Shown piece after piece: positions 16,590 through 23,389 of a stretch of DNA of 43,739 nucleotides. The DNA comes from Paludibacteraceae bacterium (GTDB lineage Bacteria > Bacteroidota > Bacteroidia > Bacteroidales > Paludibacteraceae). The translations under genes and the position numbers were made by a program. The stretch is from the NCBI GenBank assembly GCA_017527905.1, contig JAFXPK010000027.1, positions 1-43,739 on the forward strand, written 5' to 3'. The notes under the pieces are model-generated. The model did not search any database. It was given only the letters and a program-made list of their open reading frames with translations, and was not told the origin of the DNA. The number at the start of each line of letters is the position of its first letter. The first letter of the stretch is position 1.

Positions 16590-16628
16590 AAAAAGAGCCG
16601 TTCGCTGGTCGAATGGCTCTTTTTTTTG
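16590..16628 (+). terminator. Intrinsic terminator of the coiled-coil lipoprotein gene
   Basis: Stem AGAGCC/GGCTCT, extended by a TTCG/CGAA pairing, flanked by A-run and a run of eight or more T residues. The A-run on the left would also make it work on the opposite strand. Confidence 0.88.
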
Positions 16629-16672
16629 CCCTTCGCGGTAGGATGAATCCACATCCCTCGTCTCTGAAATGG

Positions 16673-16746
16673 TTAAATCGTAAATTGTCAAATCGTAAAT
16701 CATAAAAAAATAGTAAATCGTAAATAGCTAAATCGTAAATCATAAC
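16673..16746. repeat. AAATCGTAAAT microrepeat cluster
   Basis: The word TAAATCGTAAAT or close variants (AAATTGTCAAATCGTAAATCATAA and so on) recurs about four to five times in 74 bases. It is AT-rich and noncoding. Similar word-repeats are common between Bacteroidota genes. Confidence 0.7.
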
Positions 16747-16778
16747 ACATTTGTTCCTCAAACGCAAATCCCCTTTTG

Positions 16779-16822
16779 TCAATAACCTGTTAATAACCTA
16801 TCAATAACCTGTTCAACCATCT
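16779..16822. repeat. 11-bp phased repeat upstream of the HU-domain gene
   Basis: Three close copies at an exact 11-base period: TCAATAACCTG (16779), TTAATAACCTA (16790) and TCAATAACCTG (16801), with a fourth degenerate copy TTCAACCATCT (16812). The period equals about one helical turn. Confidence 0.65.
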
Positions 16823-16870
16823 GTTAACATTGATTTTGGACGATTATGTGGCGAATCTCGCGGAATCTAT

Positions 16871-16878
16871 TATCTTTG
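16871..16878 (+). promoter_or_regulatory. -7 promoter element for the HU-SPOR gene
   Basis: TATCTTTG exactly matches the TAnnTTTG box, 22 bases before the ATG. The -33 region is poor. Confidence 0.5.
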
Positions 16879-16900
16879 TCTTCCTAAAAAAAATTGTGAT

Positions 16901-17788
16901 ATGTTCGAAACCATTATAGATCTGTTGTCTCGTCGGGAGTGCGTGATTGTTCCTGAATTCGGAGGATTCGTGGTGAACGATTGTGCGGCGAAGGTCGTCG
17001 ACGGCAAATTCTTCCCGCCCCGCAAGGAGTTAGTCTTTAACTCCAAGCTTGTCCACAATGACGGTGACTTGGCCACGGCGTTGTCCAAGGCGAAGTCTTG
17101 TTCTTTCGAGGAGGCTAATCGGATGATTTCCGAAGAGGTGGCCTCCATTGGGAAGGCGTTGCGTGAGGACGGTGTCTATGCCGCACCCAACTTCGGTGTC
17201 TTTACCGTGAAGGCGGGAAGGGTCTCTTTCCTCCAAAAGAACTTCAAGATCGCCAGTGGAGATTCCTTCGGACTGAATGAATTCTATTTCCCGGTATTGG
17301 ACAAGTCCCATAGGAAACACACCGTCTCTTCTGGACATTCCTCCTCGTCTTCCGTCAAGACGTTGGCGGCGGGAGCTGCGGCTGCGATCGCTTTGTTGCT
17401 CGTGGGGCAACCCATCACAGACGCACCGCAACCTGACATGGCTTCCATCGTTCCGATGAGGGTTTCCCAAGTTTCTCTCGAAAAGGAACTGAACGTGAAG
17501 TCGATGGAACTGAACCAGGTGCGTTCCGAACTGGACGCCTACCGTGAAGCCGTCGATGGTTATTACCTGATTGTCGCTGATTTCCCTGATGAGGAGTCTG
17601 CCGCTTCTTACCTGCATAAGGCGAAGAACAAGTCGTTGACCTTGCTCGGCATCGATCATCGGTTCTATGTGTCGGCCTTCTCTTCAAAGAGCAAGGAGGA
17701 GGTGTTGGCCTATCGTAATATGACTGAGGAGAACGTGGAGAACTCCTACGTGCTTTCCGTCTCGAAATTTAACAATGAATTGAAATGA
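16901..17788 (+). CDS. CCDC81-like HU domain protein with TM helix and SPOR domain
   Basis: A 295-residue inner-membrane protein. Residues 1-135 form the Bacteroidota CCDC81-like prokaryotic HU region: IIDLLSRRECVIVPEFGGFVVND, then a second unit with ISEEVASIGKALREDGVYAAPNFGVFTVKAGRVSF. A Ser-rich linker leads to one transmembrane helix (about 153-169, LAAGAAAAIALLLVG). A periplasmic part ends in a SPOR-like domain (about 223-295, YYLIVADFPDEESAASYLHKAK). This topology would place a HU-like module in the cytoplasm and a glycan-binding module in the periplasm, possibly linking nucleoid and cell wall at division; that is inference. Its stop overlaps the DMP19 gene start in an ATGA. Confidence 0.86.
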   Translation: MFETIIDLLSRRECVIVPEFGGFVVNDCAAKVVDGKFFPPRKELVFNSKLVHNDGDLATALSKAKSCSFEEANRMISEEVASIGKALREDGVYAAPNFGVFTVKAGRVSFLQKNFKIASGDSFGLNEFYFPVLDKSHRKHTVSSGHSSSSSVKTLAAGAAAAIALLLVGQPITDAPQPDMASIVPMRVSQVSLEKELNVKSMELNQVRSELDAYREAVDGYYLIVADFPDEESAASYLHKAKNKSLTLLGIDHRFYVSAFSSKSKEEVLAYRNMTEENVENSYVLSVSKFNNELK

Positions 17789-18282
17789 TACAGGTCTCTG
17801 ACGCGGAGCTGCGTGAGGCGGCGGGAAAGGGCATGGACGAGTTCATCGCTCTCTTTGTGGATAAGTATTGGGCTGAAATGGGCGGCGAACTCAATGCTGA
17901 GGGTATGGCCAAACTGAATGCTTACCAGAACACCTTGCTGGCGTACTCCATCTTCCGCAACGAGATGAACGACGGAGGCTTCGTCCAGCTAATCCAAAAT
18001 GGCTATGGCGGCTATTTCTTCCAGAACCCTTTCGCCAAATCGATGCGTCTTTTCGGGGCGCGTCAACTTGCCAAATTGGTCTATGACGCAAGGAAAATCT
18101 ACATGGACAACCAGAAGGAACTGGAGCGGGAGACGACCGAGGAGGAGTTTCTGGCCATGTATGTGGACTTCGAGGCCTTCGACGAACTGGAGGAGAAATT
18201 CTTCCTCATAGAGGAGGAGTCCACCGAGGCGATCGCCCATTATGTGGACGACAACCTGGCTCTTTTTGCGGAGATTGTCTGA
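17785..18282 (+). CDS. DMP19 / DUF4375 family protein
   Basis: A 165-residue acidic protein matching the DMP19 (DUF4375) pattern. The core is NAYQNTLLAYSIFRNEMNDGGFVQLIQNGYGGYFFQNPFAKSMRLFGA, with the N-(D/E)-x-N-GG-F-x-Q-x-x-x-N motif. The acidic C-terminal helices (ETTEEEFLAMYVDFEAFDELEEKFF) are also family-like. The family's founding member, Neisseria DMP19, is a DNA-mimic acidic protein; whether that applies here is unknown. It is translationally coupled to the HU-like gene, which makes a DNA-mimic/HU partner relation worth considering. It ends 8 bases before the convergent HHH gene. Confidence 0.8.
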   Translation: MIQVSDAELREAAGKGMDEFIALFVDKYWAEMGGELNAEGMAKLNAYQNTLLAYSIFRNEMNDGGFVQLIQNGYGGYFFQNPFAKSMRLFGARQLAKLVYDARKIYMDNQKELERETTEEEFLAMYVDFEAFDELEEKFFLIEEESTEAIAHYVDDNLALFAEIV

Positions 18283-18290
18283 ACTCCTTT

Positions 18291-20282
18291 CTATGGAATA
18301 ACCGCCTTGACCATGAATTTCACCTGCGTGGAGAGGATCCCCTCCATCATTTCTTGTCCCGTGCCGATGCTGGTGCGCCCATCCGTATAGACGAAACACC
18401 CCGCTTTTGCGATTAGTTGTAGACGTTCGCTCTTCTTCCATGAGAGGCTGACGGCTAATCTGTGTCCTTTTCCGTAGTGCATCGGGAAGGAGAGTGTGTA
18501 GGGCAGGTCCTTCTCGTAGATGTAGATGCGGTTATCGTAGTTCTCCGCCTGGAAGTAGGCGTAGCGGAGGGCGAAGGAGAGGTGGATCTTGGCAAGGTTG
18601 CCTGTGTGGGTCTGAGAGAGGATCCATCCGTAGGTGGGCGATTGGTTCCCCTTGTCGGCGCGGTTCCCTTCCATGATTGTTTGTATCCTCCATCTCCGTA
18701 TTTGTGTGTTGAGGGTGCCCCGAAGCGTTCGTTTAAGGTTTTCCTCCTCGCTCTTCTCCTTGTATTTGTACTTGAGGGTCAGGTCTGTCCGTTGGGCCAT
18801 CTTCACGTTGGCTTGGAGGCAGAGTTCTTGCCCCGACGAGGGGGTGGGGGAGGCGTAGAGTGCCCATGGAAACTTGTAGGCGTCCGCATAAGCCGATAGG
18901 ATGAGCCGTTTGAAGGGTGTGAATCGGGTGCTGAGGTAGAAGCCTTGCTCGTTCTCCACCCTGGAGTTTTCTGCGAATCCGCCTCCGTAATTGGCTTGGT
19001 AGGCGGGTTGGTAGTAGCGTTGCGCCAGGGTGATCTCTAGTCTGGAGAGAGGGTAGATGGCGGCGCCGTTCATCGTGGCGAAGTGCATGTTAGCGTCGAG
19101 TGCGCATTCTCCGTAGAAGGTGATGTGCCGTAGCCTCGCCTTGTAGTCCAGCCCGGCGTTCCAGTGCGAGCGGGTCTCCGATAGCCGGAAGAGCGTGTAG
19201 GCCTTCTCCGTGGGGTGTAGTGTCCTAGAGTAGTGGTAATGAAGCAGGGTGGCGCCGAGCGTCAGACTCTTGCGCTTGAAGCTGAAGTTGAGGCCCCAGA
19301 GTTTCTCCGTGTAATTCTTTTTCTTCTCGATCTCTTGGGTGGTGCGATGCAAACCGTCGGTCTTGAACGATGTGATCTTTTCCCCTTTGAGGGTGGCGTC
19401 CGCTTTGCGCCAGGAGCCGAAGAGGGTGCCGCGGAGGTTGCCCCAGCCTAAGGTGGTCGCGGCGCCCCTGAAGAAACCGCTTTCGCCGGTGGAGGCGTAT
19501 CGTTTGATTCCCTGCGTGTTCTTGTAGGCGTTGGTGACGCTGGCGTTCTTGCCGAGGATGGATCCGGTGCCGACGACCAGTCCCTGTCCGAAGTTCGCCT
19601 TGTAGTCTCCTAGGCAGAGTTGCTTCATCCATTTCGTGCCCTCCACTTCCAGGGAGGCGCTAGCGAAGTCGAATCCATGCCTGGTGCGGCTCCATTCCGC
19701 CTCTCCCGCGTCTTTCTCGCCTACGAGCGAGGCTTTCAGGCGTTCCGCGTTGAAGAGGTATTTGCCGTAGTAATGGTAGGGGGAGCCTGCGTAACGGCTT
19801 GTTCCTGTGCTGTCGGGCAGGTATCCTTTCTTCTGTTGCAGGAATCGGTCCGCCGCGACGTAGAACTGCGACTGGCTCTTCCGCAGACGATCCTGAAGGG
19901 TGAGACGCTTCTCGTCCCTTCGGATGACCACGAAGGGAAGCAGTTGGTCGATCTTCTCCTTCGTGAAGTCGGGTATGTGCTTCAGTTCGTAGAGCGTTTG
20001 GTAGTTGCCGTATAGTTCCCTGTGGCGCACGAGGTTGCGGGCGTCTGTGGGGGAGAGGAAGGGTAATTGTTCGAATTCTTCCTCCGTCGCCTTGTTGAGG
20101 TCTAGTTTGCTGGTCTTTAATTCGTTGAGGATGTCATAGAGGTTCTCGACGTCCAGTTGTTCCCCATCCTCCTCTTGGAAGGACTCCATTGCATCGATGA
20201 ACTGTTCGGAAAAGAACTCCTCCTGCGGTAGGCATAGGAGCGTGTGCAACAGTAACAGGGCGGTGAAAACAGGCCTTTTCAT
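18291..20282 (-). CDS. Helix-hairpin-helix outer-membrane protein
   Basis: A 663-residue protein with a signal peptide (about 1-18), an acidic segment (EQFIDAMESFQEEDGEQLD), and a tandem helix-hairpin-helix region resembling ComEA (about 57-118: SKLDLNKATEEEFEQLPFLSPTDARNLVRHRELYG, then ELKHIPDFTKEKIDQLLPFVVI). From about 150 to the end it consists of alternating amphipathic strands rich in Tyr, Phe, Gly and Arg (for example YHYYGKYLFNAERLKASL), typical of a large outer-membrane beta-barrel. HHH modules usually bind DNA or act as protein dimerisers. The gene lies 3 bases downstream of another barrel-like gene, and they form one operon. Function unknown. Confidence 0.8.
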   Translation of the reverse strand: MKRPVFTALLLLHTLLCLPQEEFFSEQFIDAMESFQEEDGEQLDVENLYDILNELKTSKLDLNKATEEEFEQLPFLSPTDARNLVRHRELYGNYQTLYELKHIPDFTKEKIDQLLPFVVIRRDEKRLTLQDRLRKSQSQFYVAADRFLQQKKGYLPDSTGTSRYAGSPYHYYGKYLFNAERLKASLVGEKDAGEAEWSRTRHGFDFASASLEVEGTKWMKQLCLGDYKANFGQGLVVGTGSILGKNASVTNAYKNTQGIKRYASTGESGFFRGAATTLGWGNLRGTLFGSWRKADATLKGEKITSFKTDGLHRTTQEIEKKKNYTEKLWGLNFSFKRKSLTLGATLLHYHYSRTLHPTEKAYTLFRLSETRSHWNAGLDYKARLRHITFYGECALDANMHFATMNGAAIYPLSRLEITLAQRYYQPAYQANYGGGFAENSRVENEQGFYLSTRFTPFKRLILSAYADAYKFPWALYASPTPSSGQELCLQANVKMAQRTDLTLKYKYKEKSEEENLKRTLRGTLNTQIRRWRIQTIMEGNRADKGNQSPTYGWILSQTHTGNLAKIHLSFALRYAYFQAENYDNRIYIYEKDLPYTLSFPMHYGKGHRLAVSLSWKKSERLQLIAKAGCFVYTDGRTSIGTGQEMMEGILSTQVKFMVKAVIP

Positions 20283-20285
20283 GTT

Positions 20286-21113
20286 TTATTCGTTGATAGG
20301 TGGAACTTCCGATTTTTTCTTGTTAAAAGTGTAACCGATGCCGCAGTCAAGCGCATATCCGAGGTTGCGGATCCAGCGGGCGGAGAGGTCCAGCCGGAAA
20401 TTCTTTTCGAGGAATCCGCACCCGAATGTGGGAGAGATGGGTGGACCCATGGCGCCGCACCTTAGCTGGAACTTGCCGATGTCGTAGGACGTCCCGAACC
20501 GTCCGAAGAGGTCCCTCTCTCCCTCCCAATAGGATTCGAGGGCGCAGCTGACGCTTTCGGAGAAGTGGAATTGAACGCCCAGGGTCGTGCGCACCGGTTC
20601 CTTGAACCGTTCTCCGCTAGTGCCTCGCCAACCCGTGTCGAAGAGGTTCTCCCCCTTCGCGTAGAGGTCTGTCGTCCTGCCTTGGAAGAGGAATGTGAGA
20701 TCCTCCGCAAGCGAAATGAGCCTGCTCTCTTTGCCCTCGTAATGGAGGGAGGCGAGCCGGAAGCCCACCCCCAAGGAGCAATGTCCGCCCAACCGTTTTG
20801 CTAGGACGCAGTGGGCGCGCAGGCGGTTGTAGAGCGCATAGCCGAACCAATCCGTGCTGGTGGCGAATACGAGGGAGCGGGCAGGGAGGATGGCCTCCAA
20901 TTTGCTGTGGCTGAGTTCATGGGCGAGGTAGTGGTTGCCGAAGGTCGCATAGAGGCGGCACGCTTGGGCGTCGCATAGGTGAGGGGCTTCTGCCCCGATG
21001 TCGTACGCTAGACATTCTCCTGCGGACGACCTCACACAATTATGCATCGTTTCCGCATGGCCCTGAACGAATGAAATGCTAAAAAATGCAATAAAAACAG
21101 GAATAATCTTCAT
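20286..21113 (-). CDS. Probable outer-membrane beta-barrel protein
   Basis: A 275-residue protein with signal peptide MKIIPVFIAFFSISFVQGHA, then mainly amphipathic strands (RLYATFGNHYLA, ARSLVFATSTDWFGYALYNRL, FQLRCGAMGPPISPTFGCGFL) ending in CGIGYTFNKKK, like a small outer-membrane barrel. It has at least ten Cys residues, unusual for this class; several occur near the mature N-terminus. It lies directly upstream of the HHH barrel gene (3-base gap), with which it probably works. I do not recognise a named family; a PorV/PorQ-like relationship is possible but not demonstrated. Confidence 0.68.
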   Translation of the reverse strand: MKIIPVFIAFFSISFVQGHAETMHNCVRSSAGECLAYDIGAEAPHLCDAQACRLYATFGNHYLAHELSHSKLEAILPARSLVFATSTDWFGYALYNRLRAHCVLAKRLGGHCSLGVGFRLASLHYEGKESRLISLAEDLTFLFQGRTTDLYAKGENLFDTGWRGTSGERFKEPVRTTLGVQFHFSESVSCALESYWEGERDLFGRFGTSYDIGKFQLRCGAMGPPISPTFGCGFLEKNFRLDLSARWIRNLGYALDCGIGYTFNKKKSEVPPINE

Positions 21114-21130
21114 TTTTTTTGTTTTACAAA

Positions 21131-21160
21131 TTGTTTTGCATGTTTATTATGCTACATTTG
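21131..21160 (+). promoter_or_regulatory. Bacteroidota-type promoter for the DUF4294 gene
   Basis: TTG at 21131-21133, 19 bases, TACATTTG at 21153-21160, 24 bases before the ATG. It sits in the divergent gap with the barrel gene. Confidence 0.62.
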
Positions 21161-21184
21161 CATATGGCATATATAACAGTGTAG

Positions 21185-21799
21185 ATGATGACAAAGATAA
21201 TAAAATATCTTATAGTGTTCGCCTGTCTTTCTTCTTTTTTCGTGGAGGCGTTCGCCCAGGATGAGCCTGAAGAGGGGGGCTATGTGGTTACCGCTATCGT
21301 GGATGAGAACGGTGATACACTTCCGAATATCCTTCTTCCGCAGGTCTATGTCTATCCGGTATTGGTTTTTAAGGATAAGAAACAGGAAAAGTTCTATTGG
21401 AAGACTGTACGTGATGTGAAGAGAACTTTGCCGTATGCGAAATTGGTCAGTAAGATGCTGAAGGAGATTGATAGGGATTTGGCCGCATTGCCGAATGATA
21501 GGGAAAGAAAGAAATACATGGATGCGAAGGAAGAGGAACTTCTCGCAACCTATAAGCCTATCCTCAAGAGGTTCACTTTGTCCCAAGGTAAGATGATGAT
21601 TCGCTTGGTGGATCGTGAGTGTAACAAAACTTCCTATCAGTTGATCAAACAGTTCCGTGGTGGTTTCCGCGCTGTTTTTTGGCAAGGATTCGCCAAGATG
21701 CTCGGCGCCAATCTGAAGGTGTCGTATGATGCCAATACCAATGAGGAGGATAGGATCGTCGAACGCGTCATCAATCTGGTGGAGGCAGGACAGCTTTAG
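21185..21799 (+). CDS. DUF4294 family secreted protein
   Basis: A 204-residue protein with a signal peptide (ends VEAFAQ, about residue 25) and a DUF4294 core. The core shows DENGDTLPNILLPQVYVYPVLVFKDKKQEKFYWKTVRDVKRTLPYAKLVSKMLKE, helices around DRERKKYMDAKEEELLATYKPILKRFTLSQGKMMIRLVDRE, and the end FRGGFRAVFWQGFAKMLGANLK. The family is confined to Bacteroidota and has no established function; it is probably periplasmic. ATG 21185 or 21188 may start it. It is followed after 11 bases by the mini HExxH gene. Confidence 0.86.
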   Translation: MMTKIIKYLIVFACLSSFFVEAFAQDEPEEGGYVVTAIVDENGDTLPNILLPQVYVYPVLVFKDKKQEKFYWKTVRDVKRTLPYAKLVSKMLKEIDRDLAALPNDRERKKYMDAKEEELLATYKPILKRFTLSQGKMMIRLVDRECNKTSYQLIKQFRGGFRAVFWQGFAKMLGANLKVSYDANTNEEDRIVERVINLVEAGQL

Positions 21800-21810
21800 C
21801 GGAGTCGGAC

Positions 21811-22170
21811 ATGAAGATATTCGTCAATCGTATCTTGCCTCCCAAGGGTTTTATCGCCATCAATATTTTCGGCATGTTGTTCGTCCGCAAGTCGTATGCT
21901 TCGAGGATGAACGAGCGTGTGATTTTCCATGAGCGGATCCATACGGCGCAGATGGTGGAGACGCTTTTTGTTTTATTCTATCTCCTCTATTTCCTGGAGT
22001 GGATCTTTTGGCTTGTCCGTAGCCTTTTCGATCGCGGAATTAATCCTTATCGTAGTATCTCTTTCGAACGGGAGGCCTTCTCCAACGACCAGGATTTCAC
22101 CTACCTGCAACGTCGCAAGCTGTTTTCGGCATGGCGCTATTACCTCCGATGGAAGGGGGTCCGTGGTTGA
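21811..22170 (+). CDS. Small membrane protein with HExxH motif
   Basis: A 119-residue protein with HERIH at residues 40-44 (IFHERIHTAQM) immediately before a hydrophobic segment (about 50-72, LFVLFYLLYFLEWIFWLV). A conserved-looking SISFEREAF follows (Glu86/Glu88, possible third zinc ligand). Geometry of HExxH plus a downstream Glu resembles a minimal gluzincin-like metalloprotease, but the protein is much smaller than M48/M56 enzymes. I recall similar Bacteroidales proteins with the same HE-x-IHTAQ and ISFEREA pattern annotated as hypothetical. It probably shares a transcript with the DUF4294 gene. Confidence 0.72.
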   Translation: MKIFVNRILPPKGFIAINIFGMLFVRKSYASRMNERVIFHERIHTAQMVETLFVLFYLLYFLEWIFWLVRSLFDRGINPYRSISFEREAFSNDQDFTYLQRRKLFSAWRYYLRWKGVRG

Positions 22171-22192
22171 TGCCGCACCCTAATTCATTGCT

Positions 22193-23335
22193 TTAAAAAT
22201 CCCTGAACTTATCGTTCCCCCTTTTGGTGATGGCGATGCACTCCATCTCGATGAGCCATGTGGGCCTGCAGACAGGCGCGAGGGTGATGACGCGTGGAAT
22301 GTCCGGGAATCTCTCGTCGAATATCGCTTTCACCATTGCGTAGTCGCTCACGTCGCGTAGGTATACGATGATCTGTGCGATGTCCTGGAATCCACTTCCG
22401 GCCTCCGTCAGCAGTGCGTTGACGTTCTCCATCATCCTAAAGGTCTGTTTCTGGATGTCTCCAAGGTGGAGCACATTGCCCTTGTTGTCGATGCTGGCCG
22501 TGCCTGAGATGTAGATCTCCGCCCTGTCTCCGTACTCCACGCATGTGCCACGCTCGAAGGTCACACCGTATTCGTAGGTGGGGTTGAGGTAGGCTGGCGC
22601 GTAGAGATACCTGACCTGCGTCGGCTCATGTCCTGTGAGCGCATAGGTGCCGAGTTGGACGAGCGAGCGGGTGTCGGCAGGCAATCCGCCTATGCCGGTC
22701 GAAGCGATATAGTGTGTTTTCTCTGTGAGCCCTTGCTCCGTGAAGTTCTCCCGGCGGGCCTTCACCATTCCGGCGTACTGCGTGTCGACGTCACGCACAA
22801 AGAACCAGGTGCGTATGCAGTTGTCCGCAAGGGTGGCGTTGAACTTCGCCAACGTCTCCTCGTAGTCCAGCAGCAGGCTCTCCGTCTGTGTGGCGCTGTC
22901 CCCGTTATGCTCGTGCATGCCCATCTTGTAGATGTGCGTATATCCGTTGCGCGATGCGGTCATGCATCCCTCTTTCGCATGGACCTCCATGTCCTTGGCC
23001 AAATAGAGCCAAACGGCTATCTTGCTGCCGTCCAAAGGAGGTTGTTGGATGAGAGATACCGCATCGGTGTTCTCTTGCCTCATCAGCGGTTTCTGGTTGG
23101 TCGCGTCGCTGACGAAATAGCGTTTGAAGATTACCTTGGCTCCTTGTATGTCAGGATGTTGTAGTAACAAATCTTCCGCTTGGCAGATTCTTTGGTATTG
23201 TTGGGGAAACATCTCGTCGCAGGGCGCGACATGGATCATGACGTGGTATTCCTCCGTCTTTCCCTTGGGAGCAAAACGGGACACCTCCGCATGTGCGTTG
23301 ATCTCTTTGTAGTATATGTTAAATCTTTCCATCAT
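22193..23335 (-). CDS. Two-domain RidA/chorismatase-like protein
   Basis: A 380-residue protein. Its C-terminal part (about 240-375) is a YjgF/RidA-like fold: VEYGDRAEIYISGTASIDNKGNVLHLGDIQKQTFRMMENVNALLTEAGSG, then IIVYLRDVSDYAMVKAIFDERFPDIPRVITLAPVCRPTWLIEMECIAI. The N-terminal half looks like a diverged copy, as in FkbO/Hyg5-type chorismatases and other long RidA relatives. No signal peptide, so cytoplasmic. The substrate is unknown; a chorismate or quinone-like aromatic is possible. ATG 23335 or 23332 starts it. It is the last gene of the minus-strand redox locus, 47 bases after ccsBA. Confidence 0.74.
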   Translation of the reverse strand: MMERFNIYYKEINAHAEVSRFAPKGKTEEYHVMIHVAPCDEMFPQQYQRICQAEDLLLQHPDIQGAKVIFKRYFVSDATNQKPLMRQENTDAVSLIQQPPLDGSKIAVWLYLAKDMEVHAKEGCMTASRNGYTHIYKMGMHEHNGDSATQTESLLLDYEETLAKFNATLADNCIRTWFFVRDVDTQYAGMVKARRENFTEQGLTEKTHYIASTGIGGLPADTRSLVQLGTYALTGHEPTQVRYLYAPAYLNPTYEYGVTFERGTCVEYGDRAEIYISGTASIDNKGNVLHLGDIQKQTFRMMENVNALLTEAGSGFQDIAQIIVYLRDVSDYAMVKAIFDERFPDIPRVITLAPVCRPTWLIEMECIAITKRGNDKFRDF

Positions 23336-23348
23336 AATTGACTGCTTC

Positions 23349-23389
23349 AAACTAACGTTTCAAAATTCAAAATTCAAAATTCTTAATTC
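23349..23389. repeat. AT-rich microrepeat after ccsBA
   Basis: AACTAACGTTTCA followed by three AAAATTC words and TTAATTCG. It overlaps the ccsBA stop codon and is nearly matched by 25408-25448 at the other end of the gene. Confidence 0.7.

Larger units (their letters stand above)
16571..16900. other. Long intergenic region before the HU-SPOR gene
   Basis: 330 bases without a gene. It contains, in order, the terminator of the lipoprotein gene (16590-16628), a cluster of AAATCGTAAAT microrepeats (16673-16746), an 11-bp phased repeat (16779-16822) and a -7 promoter box (16871-16878). Confidence 0.7.
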
